From NCBI GenBank assembly GCA_910585455.1, contig CAJUEL010000005.1, positions 62,001 to 126,000 on the forward strand: DNA of 64,000 bases, given 5' to 3'. Position 1 is the stretch's first letter; each line of letters begins with the position of its first letter. Positions 17,184 to 25,733 of the stretch are shown piece after piece. The translations under genes and the position numbers were made by a program. The notes under the pieces were generated by a model. That model searched no databases. It was not told the origin of the DNA and was given only the letters and a program-made list of their open reading frames with translations. The stretch comes from an uncultured Eisenbergiella sp. (GTDB lineage Bacteria; Bacillota; Clostridia; Lachnospirales; Lachnospiraceae).

Positions 17184-17871
17184 AATTCAACTGATTGTAT
17201 TGGGATATGCCGGGGGAGAGGCTGCTGGCTTTTATAATTTACTTCCGTTTTTGGGAGAGAATATATTTCTTTCTATAATTGAATATAAGGGAAGAGGGAG
17301 TAGAAGAAAAGAGGGATTTTATCAATGCTGTGGGGAAATGGTTCGGGATATTTTTGAACAAATTATAAAGATACGCAAACCGGAATATCCTTATGCAATT
17401 TTGGGGTATAGCATGGGTGCACAGAATGTATATGAGCTATTTGCGCAGAATTTATTGACAGAAAAGCCGGCATATATTTTTGTTGCGGCTCATGAACCTC
17501 CGGATATAGATTGTATGGCAAAAAGGTTTTGCCTGGATGATGATAGGGAATTCATAAATCATGTGAAATTTTATGGGGGGTTGGATGAACGCCTTTTGTC
17601 AGATAAACGTTTTGCAGAAATTTATACGATGCGTATGAAAGCGGATTTTAAATTGTTGCAGGAATATTGTTTTGATGGAAAATATAAAGTATTCCCGGCT
17701 GGGTTGGCAGTATTTTACTGTGAGCGGGATACGCCTTTTGAACTGGTACAGGGGTGGAGGCGTTTTGCGATAGAGGAACCGGAGTTTTATGAGTTAGGAC
17801 ATAGTCATTTTTTCTTTCGTACGGAGACTGAGAAATTTTGCAAAATTATACGAAAGAAGCTGAATGCATAG
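17176..17871 (+). CDS. Type II thioesterase (alpha/beta hydrolase)
   Basis: This is a 231-residue hydrolase with the nucleophile motif GYSMG and a C-terminal HSHFFF segment supplying the catalytic histidine, as in GrsT/SrfD-type thioesterases. These enzymes clear misloaded or stalled acyl groups from carrier proteins, which fits the ACP and ligase at the start of this operon. It overlaps the acyltransferase gene by 8 bp. Its last ~180 bp are duplicated downstream as part of a direct repeat (see 18681-18907). Confidence 0.82.
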   Translation: MNKIQLIVLGYAGGEAAGFYNLLPFLGENIFLSIIEYKGRGSRRKEGFYQCCGEMVRDIFEQIIKIRKPEYPYAILGYSMGAQNVYELFAQNLLTEKPAYIFVAAHEPPDIDCMAKRFCLDDDREFINHVKFYGGLDERLLSDKRFAEIYTMRMKADFKLLQEYCFDGKYKVFPAGLAVFYCERDTPFELVQGWRRFAIEEPEFYELGHSHFFFRTETEKFCKIIRKKLNA

Positions 17872-17923
17872 GAGGAAGGCAGGGCATGGGTAAAATCTTA
17901 GTGACCGGAGCCGACGGATTTAT
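17691..17923 (+). repeat. Direct repeat, copy 1 (thioesterase 3' end plus legB 5' start)
   Basis: These ~233 bp recur at 18681-18907 with about nine in ten bases identical by eye and one 6-nt gap. The copy contains the end of the intact thioesterase gene, the intergenic AGGAGGAAGG site and the first ~12 codons of a legB copy. The two copies frame the cytidylyltransferase gene at 17939-18658. Confidence 0.85.
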
Positions 17924-17936
17924 GAGGAGAATATAG
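17886..17936 (+). pseudogene. Truncated 5' remnant of legB
   Basis: The ATG at 17886 starts the peptide MGKILVTGADGF, the same as the start of the intact legB at 18870. It then diverges into MRRI and a stop. The remnant keeps the AGGAGG ribosome site. It marks the left edge of the inserted cytidylyltransferase gene, whose own ribosome site (AGGAGA, 17925-17930) overlaps the remnant's last codons. Confidence 0.8.
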
Positions 17937-17938
17937 AA

Positions 17939-18658
17939 ATGAAAGTACTTTTTGTCATTACTGCGAGAGGCGGTTCCAAAGGGGTTCCACAAAAAAATAT
18001 AAAAATGGTCGGTTCCTTGCCGCTTATTGCATATAAAATTATTGCAGCAAAAAAATGTGATGTTGATAAACGAGTAATTGTTTCAACTGATGACGAGAAA
18101 ATTGCCGCTATTAGTTCTGCATATGGTGCGGAGGTGCCTTTTATTCGCCCGAAAGACCTGGCTACAGATACAGCGGACAGTATGGATGTTGTGTGGCATG
18201 CAATGCAATGGGTTACAGAAAATGATGAAAAAAAATATGATTATATATGTTTGCTTGAACCATCCTCCCCTTTTGCGAGTTATAAAGATCTGAACAATGC
18301 TTTTAGGCTGATTGAAGAAAGCAAGGCAGATACTTTGCTTGGTATGAAAGAAGTTGAAGTAAACAAAGTATTTATTCATGCAATTGATTCAAATGGCAGG
18401 CTTTCGCATTTTTATGATGCTATTGAAAAATTAAAGAGCGTCAGAAGGCAGGCACAGGAAAAAGAGTATACAATGAATGGATGCATGTATATTGCGAGGT
18501 GGGATTATTTTGAAAAGTTTAGGTTATTTCATTCGGTAAATTCGGTACCATATATTATGCCAGAAGAAAGTTCTATAGAGATTGATTCTTTGTTTAATTA
18601 TAAAATGGCTTGTTTTGTTGTTGAAAATGGTATGATTGATATAGGGCTGTGGCAATAG
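17939..18658 (+). CDS. neuA: CMP-nonulosonate (sialic-acid-like) cytidylyltransferase
   Basis: The 239-residue protein opens with the signature ITARGGSKGVPQKNIK of acylneuraminate cytidylyltransferases and has STDDEKIA and LLEPSSPF in the expected places. It should activate a nonulosonic acid with CTP. A second enzyme of the same family is encoded at 27108-27824, so the locus has two activating enzymes. This gene is flanked by direct repeats and looks like a later insertion between the thioesterase and legB genes. The symbol denotes the family only, since the sugar acid may be legionaminic rather than neuraminic acid. Confidence 0.85.
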   Translation: MKVLFVITARGGSKGVPQKNIKMVGSLPLIAYKIIAAKKCDVDKRVIVSTDDEKIAAISSAYGAEVPFIRPKDLATDTADSMDVVWHAMQWVTENDEKKYDYICLLEPSSPFASYKDLNNAFRLIEESKADTLLGMKEVEVNKVFIHAIDSNGRLSHFYDAIEKLKSVRRQAQEKEYTMNGCMYIARWDYFEKFRLFHSVNSVPYIMPEESSIEIDSLFNYKMACFVVENGMIDIGLWQ

Positions 18659-18680
18659 TGGAATAATTTATAGAACATAT

Positions 18681-18855
18681 ATTTCCGGCTAGTCTGACAG
18701 TGTTTTACTGTGAGCAGGATACGCTTTTTGAACCGGTACAGGAGTGGAGGCGTTTTGCGATAGAGGAACCGGAGTTTAATGAGTTGGGATATAGTCATTT
18801 TTTCTTTCATACAGAGAAGTTTTGCAAAATTATACAAAAGAAGCTAAATGCATAG
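18681..18855 (+). pseudogene. 3' remnant of the type II thioesterase
   Basis: The frame running to the TAG at 18853-18855 encodes VFYCEQDTLFEPVQEW and a YSHFFF segment, a diverged copy of the last ~55 residues of the thioesterase at 17176-17871. It lacks the nucleophile motif and has an in-frame loss of two codons. It has no start of its own and is the right-hand duplicate left after insertion of the cytidylyltransferase gene. Confidence 0.8.
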
Positions 18856-18907
18856 GAGGAAGGCAAGCCATGGGTAAAATCTTAGTAACTGGAGCCGACG
18901 GATTCAT
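18681..18907 (+). repeat. Direct repeat, copy 2 (thioesterase remnant plus legB 5' start)
   Basis: This matches copy 1 (17691-17923) at an offset of 990 bp, changing to 984 bp after the 6-nt gap. Here the legB end is the functional one and the thioesterase end is the remnant. Recombination between the copies would remove about 0.98 kb with the cytidylyltransferase gene and leave both flanking genes whole. Confidence 0.85.
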
Positions 18908-19847
18908 AGGAAGCCATTTGACGGAAGAATTGATAAAGAAAGGGTATGATGTCAAAGCATTTGTCTATTATAATTCTTTCAATACATGGGGATGGCTCGA
19001 TTTGCTTCCCGATGATATCATGAAGCATGTGGATATCTTTCAGGGAGATATCCGGGATCCCAATGGAGTGAGTGAAGCATTGCAGGGATGTGATGCGGTT
19101 TTTCACCTGGCTGCATTGATTGCAATTCCATTTAGCTATCATTCTCCTGATACGTACGTAGACACCAACATAAAAGGAACATTGAATGTATTGCAGGCAG
19201 CAAGGAAGAAGGACATAAGAACCCTGGTGACATCGACGTCGGAGGTATATGGAACGGCACAATATGTACCGATAGATGAGAAGCATCCTTATCAGGGACA
19301 GTCACCTTATTCTGCTACGAAAATTGGTGCAGACCGTCTGGCAGAATCCTTTTATCGTTCGTTTGAGCTTCCGGTGACTATAGTCAGACCGTTTAATACA
19401 TATGGACCGCGGCAATCTGCGAGGGCAGTCATTCCGACGATTATCACGCAGCTGCTGAGCGGGAAGACGGAGATTAAGCTGGGATCGTTAACGCCTACAA
19501 GGGATTTTAATTTTGTAAAAGATACTGCAAATGGATTTATTTCAATCTATGAGTCAGAGCGGACGATCGGGGAAGAAATCAACATTGCCACCCAGAGGGA
19601 AATATCGATCGGGCAGCTTGCAAAAGAGCTGATTCGCCAGATTAATCCGGAGGCAAGGATTATTTGTGATGAGCAGAGATTACGGCCGGAAAAAAGTGAG
19701 GTTAACCGCCTGCTGGGATGCAATAAGAAGATATTGGAGCTGACTGCATGGAGACCGCAGTATTCCTTTGAAGAAGGGATTGCAGAGACAATAGCCTTTT
19801 TAAAGGACCACCTGGATAAATATAAGACTGATATCTATAACATGTAG
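18870..19847 (+). CDS. legB: NAD-dependent 4,6-dehydratase LegB (GDP-GlcNAc type)
   Basis: This is a 325-residue extended SDR with TGADGFIGSH at the N-terminus, STSEVYG, and the catalytic YSATK (YxxxK), followed by RPFNTYGPRQSARAVIPT. The sequence and the following legC, ptmE-like, neuB and neuC genes match the legionaminic acid pathway described in Campylobacter jejuni. There LegB makes the 4-keto-6-deoxy sugar from GDP-GlcNAc. ATG 18870 is chosen because it aligns with the family start and has AGGAGGAAGG upstream. Confidence 0.88.
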   Translation: MGKILVTGADGFIGSHLTEELIKKGYDVKAFVYYNSFNTWGWLDLLPDDIMKHVDIFQGDIRDPNGVSEALQGCDAVFHLAALIAIPFSYHSPDTYVDTNIKGTLNVLQAARKKDIRTLVTSTSEVYGTAQYVPIDEKHPYQGQSPYSATKIGADRLAESFYRSFELPVTIVRPFNTYGPRQSARAVIPTIITQLLSGKTEIKLGSLTPTRDFNFVKDTANGFISIYESERTIGEEINIATQREISIGQLAKELIRQINPEARIICDEQRLRPEKSEVNRLLGCNKKILELTAWRPQYSFEEGIAETIAFLKDHLDKYKTDIYNM

Positions 19848-19865
19848 AATATACCGAGGCAGAAG

Positions 19866-21047
19866 ATGAATCATAAATTTATACCGTTGTCGGTACCCAA
19901 TTTAAAGGGAAATGAATTGAAATATGTGGCAGATGCAATTGAAAGCGAATGGGTTTCAACAGCCGGACCGTATGTGAACACCTTTGAAGAAAAGGTTGCG
20001 GAATATGTTCATACGGCGGGGGCTGTTTCATGCCAGAATGGCACCTCCGGACTACATGTATCGCTCATGCTCACGGGGGTAACCGGAGAGGATGCAGTCT
20101 TTGTGCCGACGCTTACGTTCATAGCTGCAGTGAACCCGGTAAAATATATAGGAGCCAGACCGATTTTCATAGATTGTGATGAATCCCTGTGCATGGATCC
20201 GGAAAAGGTGGAGAGCTTCTGTCGGGAAGAATGTGTATTTGAGGATGGAAGACTGGTTGAAAAGGAATCTGGCAGGCATGTGAAGGCATTGTTGGTGGTG
20301 CATGTGTTTGGTAATATGGCGGACATGGAAGCACTCATGCGGATTGCGGAAAAATACAATTTGAAGGTAGTAGAGGATGCGACAGAAGCGATCGGAACAT
20401 ACTATACAGCCGGAAAGTATGCCGGTAAATATGCAGGGACGATCGGGGATGTTGGGGTATATTCTTTCAATGGAAATAAAATCATTACCACAGGCGGCGG
20501 TGGGATGATCGTTTCTGACCGCAAGGATTACCTGCAAAGGGCGAAGCATCTTACCACACAGGCCAAGAGCGATGAATTGTACTTTATACATGATGAAGTA
20601 GGATATAATTACCGGATGACGAATCTGCAGGCAGCTTTGGGATTGGCGCAGCTGGAGCAGCTGGAGGATTTTATCCGGATTAAGGAAGAGAATTACAGAA
20701 AGTATCGGGATGCCTTGAATGGGAAAAAGGGGCTAATGTTGCTGGATGTCAGAGAAAACATTCGGTGTAACCGGTGGTTTTATGCGTTGATGTGTGACGG
20801 GTATTTTCGGAGCCGTGATGAATTAATCCGATATCTTTCTGAAAATGATGTACAATCCAGACCAGTATGGGGATTAATCCACGAACAGGTTCCTTACAAG
20901 CAGGACAGAGCATACCGAATTGAGAAAGCGTTGCACTTTTGGAAATACATTGTGAATATTCCATGTAGCACGAATCTCACGGAAGCGGATGTGCGAAGAG
21001 TGAGCCAGCTGATTTTGGAAGAAACGGTTGAAGGGAAAGGATCATGA
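19866..21047 (+). CDS. legC: LegC-type sugar aminotransferase (DegT/DnrJ/EryC1 family)
   Basis: The 393-residue PLP enzyme opens PLSVPNLKGNELKYV and has SEWVSTAGPYVN, EDATEAIG and the PLP-lysine region SFNGNKIITTGGGG. It would transfer an amino group to C4 of the 4-keto sugar made by LegB. The segment AGKYAGKYAGT contains a tandem repeat of four residues (a 12-bp duplication) where relatives usually have one copy. It overlaps the next gene by 4 bp. Confidence 0.88.
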   Translation: MNHKFIPLSVPNLKGNELKYVADAIESEWVSTAGPYVNTFEEKVAEYVHTAGAVSCQNGTSGLHVSLMLTGVTGEDAVFVPTLTFIAAVNPVKYIGARPIFIDCDESLCMDPEKVESFCREECVFEDGRLVEKESGRHVKALLVVHVFGNMADMEALMRIAEKYNLKVVEDATEAIGTYYTAGKYAGKYAGTIGDVGVYSFNGNKIITTGGGGMIVSDRKDYLQRAKHLTTQAKSDELYFIHDEVGYNYRMTNLQAALGLAQLEQLEDFIRIKEENYRKYRDALNGKKGLMLLDVRENIRCNRWFYALMCDGYFRSRDELIRYLSENDVQSRPVWGLIHEQVPYKQDRAYRIEKALHFWKYIVNIPCSTNLTEADVRRVSQLILEETVEGKGS

Positions 21048-22093
21048 CAGAAGATTTTTTAGTCAGTGAGGATATTACAGTATTTCAGGCGATGCAAAAG
21101 CTGAATGTAACCGCTAAGAAAATATTGTTCGTAGTACAGGGAAAAAGGCTGGTTGGAACCATAACGGATGGAGATGTGCGAAGATGGATATTGGCTAATG
21201 GAAGTCTGGATGCATCGATTGAAAAGGCAGTGAATTATCAGCCCATATATTTATTGGAAACAGAGACAAAAAGAGTGGCACAATACATGAAAAAGCATGA
21301 GATTGATGCAGTGCCAATTTTGAATGAGCAACATGAAATTGTCAGGATTATTTTTGGAAAGGAAGAAACTCAACAGTTCCAATCACAGGAATTGTGCGGG
21401 GTGCCGGTAGTAATAATGGCAGGCGGTCTTGGAACAAGGCTGTATCCGTATACTAAAATTCTTCCAAAGCCGCTGATACCGGTAAAAGATATACCGATTG
21501 TGGAGCATATTATGAATGAGTTTCACAATTACGGATGCCAGGATTTCTATTTGATCGTAAACTATAAAAAAAATATGATTAAAGCGTATTTTAAAGAGAG
21601 TGATGTAAAATACCATGTGAACTATGTGGACGAGGAAATTCCATTGGGCACAGGTGGGGGATTGGCGTTGTTGAAGGAAATGGTAGAATCCACTTTCATA
21701 CTGTCCAACTGTGATATTCTGATTAAAGATGATATTGCAAAAGCTTATAATTGGCATATGGAACATAAAAATGTGATAACCATGGTTTGCTCTGCAAAGA
21801 AGTTTACGATTCCATATGGAATTGTGGAGATAGATCAAAATGGCGAAATAGATACCATGCAGGAGAAGCCTTCCATGTCTTTTCTGACAAACACGGGGTG
21901 TTATATTGTGGAACCGGAGGTGATCCGTGATCTGGAGGAGAATGTGCCCATTGGTTTCCCTGACATTATTGAGAAATATAAGTTGCAGAGGAGACGGGTT
22001 GGCGTGTATCCAATCAGTGAGAATGCGTGGCTGGATATGGGACAGGTTGATGAATGGGGGAAGATGGAGCTGACTTTGTCAGATGAAAATTAG
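21044..22093 (+). CDS. ptmE: CBS-domain nucleotidyltransferase, PtmE-like (GDP-GlcN(Ac) synthesis)
   Basis: The 349-residue fusion has two CBS motifs in the first ~115 residues and a nucleotidyltransferase domain with the signature MAGGLGTRLYPYTKILPKPLIPV (given in part) from about residue 125. In C. jejuni, PtmE makes the GDP-amino sugar that feeds LegB, so its presence argues for GDP-linked, not UDP-linked, early steps. I infer the same here. The CBS part may sense a nucleotide. Confidence 0.8.
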   Translation: MTEDFLVSEDITVFQAMQKLNVTAKKILFVVQGKRLVGTITDGDVRRWILANGSLDASIEKAVNYQPIYLLETETKRVAQYMKKHEIDAVPILNEQHEIVRIIFGKEETQQFQSQELCGVPVVIMAGGLGTRLYPYTKILPKPLIPVKDIPIVEHIMNEFHNYGCQDFYLIVNYKKNMIKAYFKESDVKYHVNYVDEEIPLGTGGGLALLKEMVESTFILSNCDILIKDDIAKAYNWHMEHKNVITMVCSAKKFTIPYGIVEIDQNGEIDTMQEKPSMSFLTNTGCYIVEPEVIRDLEENVPIGFPDIIEKYKLQRRRVGVYPISENAWLDMGQVDEWGKMELTLSDEN

Positions 22094-22096
22094 ATA

Positions 22097-22765
22097 ATGA
22101 AAGAAAAAATTATTTTATTAGGATGCGGCGGTCATGCAAAATCGGTGGCAGATGCCATAGAAGCTGCCGGTCAATATGCGATAGAAGGGTTTGTGGATAA
22201 TGCCGGGCAGGAAGGCATGGGATACCGCGGATATAAGGTGATAGGCTGTGATCGTGATTTGAAGGATATTTACCGTTCTGGAATTCAGGCGGCCTGTGTG
22301 TGCGTGGGTTTTTTGGGACAGGGACAGGGACAGGTGCGGAATAAGCTTTATGAGCAATTGAAAAACACGGGGTACAAGCTACCTGCCATCATAGATCCCA
22401 ATGCCGCCTTGGCACTGGATGCAGAAATCGGCGAAGGGACATTTATCGGTAAGTATGCGGTGGTGAATGCAAATGCGGTGGTTGGAAAAATGGCAATTAT
22501 AAACACGGCAGCAGCTGTGGAGCATGATTGTGTGATTGGAGAATTTTCTCACATAGCGGTAGGAGGAATTGTGTGCGGTTCCGTTTATATAGGAAAGGAA
22601 GTTTTGATTGGGGCAAATGCCACAATCCTTCAGGGAATCACAATTGGAGACGGAGCTATAATCGGGGCTGGCAGCATAGTGAGTAGAAATGTAGAAGAAA
22701 ATATGAAAATTAGAAATAGAGTAGTGCCTGTATGTGAGAAATTGAAGAGAAGCGGAGTGGAATGA
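22097..22765 (+). CDS. PglD/NeuD-family sugar N-acetyltransferase (LegH-like)
   Basis: The 222-residue protein has an N-terminal nucleotide-binding motif GCGGHAKSVADAIE and a C-terminal left-handed beta-helix of hexapeptide repeats (for example IGEFSHIAVGGIVCGSVYIG). In this position it should acetylate the C4 amine made by LegC, giving a di-N-acetylated 6-deoxy sugar. A small in-frame hexanucleotide triplication encodes GQGQGQ near residue 76. Confidence 0.82.
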   Translation: MKEKIILLGCGGHAKSVADAIEAAGQYAIEGFVDNAGQEGMGYRGYKVIGCDRDLKDIYRSGIQAACVCVGFLGQGQGQVRNKLYEQLKNTGYKLPAIIDPNAALALDAEIGEGTFIGKYAVVNANAVVGKMAIINTAAAVEHDCVIGEFSHIAVGGIVCGSVYIGKEVLIGANATILQGITIGDGAIIGAGSIVSRNVEENMKIRNRVVPVCEKLKRSGVE

Positions 22766-22769
22766 GAAA

Positions 22770-23768
22770 ATGAGTAAGGTCTATATTATAGCAGAGGCTG
22801 GCGTAAACCATAATGGGGATATTGATATAGCATATCAGCTGGTAGATGCGGCCAGGGACGCAGGAGTCGATGCCGTTAAATTTCAGACCTTTAAAGCGGA
22901 CAGACTGGTGGCGAAAGCAGCGCCTAAGGCGGAATATCAAAAAGAGGCGACGGATTCGAACGAGAGCCAGGCAGATATGCTAAAAAGGCTTGAGCTGACG
23001 GAAGGCGAATACAGAAGCCTGAAGAATTATTGTGATAAGAAGGGAATACAGTTTCTGTCTACACCGTTTGATGAGGAAAGCGTGAATTTCCTGAATGGAT
23101 TGGATCTGCCAATCATGAAAATTCCATCCGGAGAAATTACCAATTTACCGCTTCTGGTTAAAATTGCGAAGACAGGAAAGAAGGTGTTGCTATCTACCGG
23201 TATGAGTGAGATGGGAGAGATTCAGGAAGCGGTAGATGTTTTGATGAAAAATGGCACAAAGGAAATTGTGGCATTGCACTGTAATACGGAATATCCTACC
23301 CCTTTTGTGGACGTCAATCTTTCCGCAATGCATCAGATGGCAAAAATACTAAAAGTACCGATTGGGTATTCTGACCATACGAGGGGAATTGAGATTCCCA
23401 TCGCTGCGGTCGCCATGGGCGCTGTTGTGATCGAGAAGCATTTTACGTTAAACCGTAATATGGAGGGACCGGATCATAGAGCAAGTCTTGAACCGGATGA
23501 ATTGAGGCAGATGGTGGCGTCTATCCGGAATGTGGAAGCAGCTTTGGGAAACGGGGAAAAGCGTCCATCCGAATCAGAGAAAAAAAACATATATGTGGCA
23601 AGAAAAAGCATTGTTGCGTCGCGAAGAATTCAGGCGGGAGAGATTTTGGGCGAAGATAATTTAACCACAAAACGCCCTGGAAACGGTATATCGCCGATGC
23701 GTTGGAGACATGTGGTCGGGAAGAAGGCAAAAAGGAACTTTGAGGAGGATGAGTTGATCGAATTATGA
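22770..23768 (+). CDS. neuB: Nonulosonate (legionaminate/neuraminate) synthase
   Basis: This is a 332-residue NeuB-family enzyme with EAGVNHNGD, VKFQTFKADRL, PSGEI, STGMSEMGEI, HCNTEYPTP and EKHFTLNRNMEGPDH. A C-terminal SAF (antifreeze-like) domain starts near residue 275. It condenses a six-carbon N-acetyl amino sugar with phosphoenolpyruvate to a nine-carbon acid. From its neighbours the product is probably legionaminic acid (LegI role) or a relative. Confidence 0.92.
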   Translation: MSKVYIIAEAGVNHNGDIDIAYQLVDAARDAGVDAVKFQTFKADRLVAKAAPKAEYQKEATDSNESQADMLKRLELTEGEYRSLKNYCDKKGIQFLSTPFDEESVNFLNGLDLPIMKIPSGEITNLPLLVKIAKTGKKVLLSTGMSEMGEIQEAVDVLMKNGTKEIVALHCNTEYPTPFVDVNLSAMHQMAKILKVPIGYSDHTRGIEIPIAAVAMGAVVIEKHFTLNRNMEGPDHRASLEPDELRQMVASIRNVEAALGNGEKRPSESEKKNIYVARKSIVASRRIQAGEILGEDNLTTKRPGNGISPMRWRHVVGKKAKRNFEEDELIEL

Positions 23769-24925
23769 GGCAAAGCATTGCAGTATTAACGGCTACCCGG
23801 GCGGAATATGGTCTGCTACGTCCGGTTATCCGGCGATTGTTCCAAAATGAAAATCTGGATTTGAGGATACTGGTAACGGGCGCTCATTTGTCAGGCACTT
23901 TTGGGCAGACAGTGCAGGAAATTGAAAGCGATGGTTATGTAATTGACAAAAGGGTGGACATTCTGCTGCAGGGGAATGGCGGTGCTTGCATTTCCAAAAG
24001 TATGGGTCTGGCAATGATCAGCTTTGGGGAATACTTTGAGGAAAGACGTCCGGATTATTTGATGGTTCTGGGCGATCGTTATGAAACGTTGGCAGTATGC
24101 TGCGCGGCAATGAATGCACGGATCCCGATCATTCATTTACATGGCGGGGAAACGACCGAAGGTGCGATAGATGAAGCAATTCGGCATGCCATAACTAAAA
24201 TGAGTTTATATCATTTTACCAGCACGGAGGAATACCGGAGAAGAGTCATACAGCTTGGGGAATCGCCGGAACGGGTTTTCAATGTAGGCGCGACAGGGGT
24301 GGAAAATGCGTTAAGTGAGCCTAAATATAGTAAAGAAGAGTTGGGGAATATGCTCGGAATGAAGCTGGAACGTCCTTATGGTGTGGTCACATTTCATCCG
24401 GTTACGTTAGAGGGAGAGGTAGTTGCACAGTGCCAGACGTTGATTGATTGCATGGAGCATTATAAAAATATAGATTTTATTGTGACAGGGGCGAATGCGG
24501 ATTGCGGGGGCGATAAGATTAATAGAATGTTTCAGCAGTGTGCAGAAGAAAATGAGAATATTTATTTTACGTATTCCCTTGGGATGAAAAAATATCTCAG
24601 CGCTTTACAATATGCTTCTTTTGTGATGGGAAATTCATCAAGTGGTATAATTGAGGCACCGTCCTTTGGTATACCAACAATTAATATCGGCAACAGGCAA
24701 AAAGGGAGAATGCAGGCGGAAACGGTGATAAATTGCAGTAATGCGGCGGATGATATTATAAAATCGATAGAGACAGCATTACTACCAGAAGTACGGAATA
24801 AAGCAAAAAACGCGAACAATCCATACGGAGATGGAAACGCATCGGAAAGAATTGTACAGATTCTGGAAAGTAGATGGAAGGATAAAAATGTGAGCCTTGA
24901 AAAGAAGTTTTATGATTTGAGATGA
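23765..24925 (+). CDS. neuC: NDP-N-acetyl-sugar 2-epimerase, hydrolysing (NeuC/LegG-like)
   Basis: The 386-residue protein has the family opening LTATRAEYGLLRPVI, the LGDRYETLA motif, HLHGGETTEGAIDE and a NSSSGIIEAP segment. NeuC/LegG enzymes remove the nucleotide and invert C2 to give the free manno-configured substrate of NeuB. It overlaps the neuB gene by 4 bp, indicating tight coupling. Confidence 0.92.
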   Translation: MRQSIAVLTATRAEYGLLRPVIRRLFQNENLDLRILVTGAHLSGTFGQTVQEIESDGYVIDKRVDILLQGNGGACISKSMGLAMISFGEYFEERRPDYLMVLGDRYETLAVCCAAMNARIPIIHLHGGETTEGAIDEAIRHAITKMSLYHFTSTEEYRRRVIQLGESPERVFNVGATGVENALSEPKYSKEELGNMLGMKLERPYGVVTFHPVTLEGEVVAQCQTLIDCMEHYKNIDFIVTGANADCGGDKINRMFQQCAEENENIYFTYSLGMKKYLSALQYASFVMGNSSSGIIEAPSFGIPTINIGNRQKGRMQAETVINCSNAADDIIKSIETALLPEVRNKAKNANNPYGDGNASERIVQILESRWKDKNVSLEKKFYDLR

Positions 24926-24979
24926 ATGATGCTCTAATTGTATGATTATGTATTGATTTGTCAAAAAAGGGAGGAAAAG

Positions 24980-25687
24980 ATGATTGATATTTATCATTGC
25001 AGACAGTATGAAAGAGTGAATAAGAGTACGGAATCTTTTGTAAATTGGCTTGAAGGCATGAGATATTTGCAAAAGGACGTGGGACAGAACATATGTGATA
25101 TGGCCTGTGGAGGAGGAGCTAATACTCTTTATTTAAGCAATATATTCGAAAAAAGTAGTTTTACCGGTATAGATTTATCGGAGGAACTGGTCAGGTATGG
25201 GAATGAACATATAAAAGAACAGAATAATTGTCGGCTATATCAGGGAGATTGGTATAGACTGGATGAGAACTGGATAGGAAAGTTTGATGGAATTGTCTCC
25301 TTCCAGACATTGTCATGGTTACCTGAATATGAGATCGCAATAAAGAAATTGGCAGAGCTGAATCCAAGGTGGATTGCAATATCATCCCTGTTTTATGAAG
25401 GCGATATAGAATATAATATTAAATTAAAAAATTATTATCGACCAACAGATATGCAGGAATATGGGGAGGCGTATTATAATATATATTCTCTGGTGCGCGT
25501 TAAGAAACATTTTGAGTCGCTGGGGTATAAAAAGTTCAATTTTCTTCCTTTTGAAATAGACATAGACTTACCAAAGCCTGATAATTTGGATATTGGAACG
25601 TATACAGTAAGGACACAAGAGGATAAAAGATTACAAATTTCTGCGGCGCTGATGATGCCTTGGTATTTTATTGTAGCATCAAAATAA
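24980..25687 (+). CDS. SAM-dependent methyltransferase
   Basis: The 235-residue class I methyltransferase has the SAM-binding motif ICDMACGGGANTLYLS and a second-strand acidic residue in FTGIDLSEELVRYG. ATG 24980 follows GGGAGGAAAAG, while an upstream TTG lacks a site. The acceptor is unknown. Its place inside the nonulosonate genes suggests O- or N-methylation of that sugar or of its acyl group. Confidence 0.78.
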   Translation: MIDIYHCRQYERVNKSTESFVNWLEGMRYLQKDVGQNICDMACGGGANTLYLSNIFEKSSFTGIDLSEELVRYGNEHIKEQNNCRLYQGDWYRLDENWIGKFDGIVSFQTLSWLPEYEIAIKKLAELNPRWIAISSLFYEGDIEYNIKLKNYYRPTDMQEYGEAYYNIYSLVRVKKHFESLGYKKFNFLPFEIDIDLPKPDNLDIGTYTVRTQEDKRLQISAALMMPWYFIVASK

Positions 25688-25733
25688 ATATTGTATTCCA
25701 TAAGCATACAAAATTTTAAAGGAGGATGTTTAA

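Noticed and set aside
17886..17936. Small gene starting MGKILVTGADGF
   Set aside because: It is the truncated 5' end of a duplicated legB, not an independent gene.
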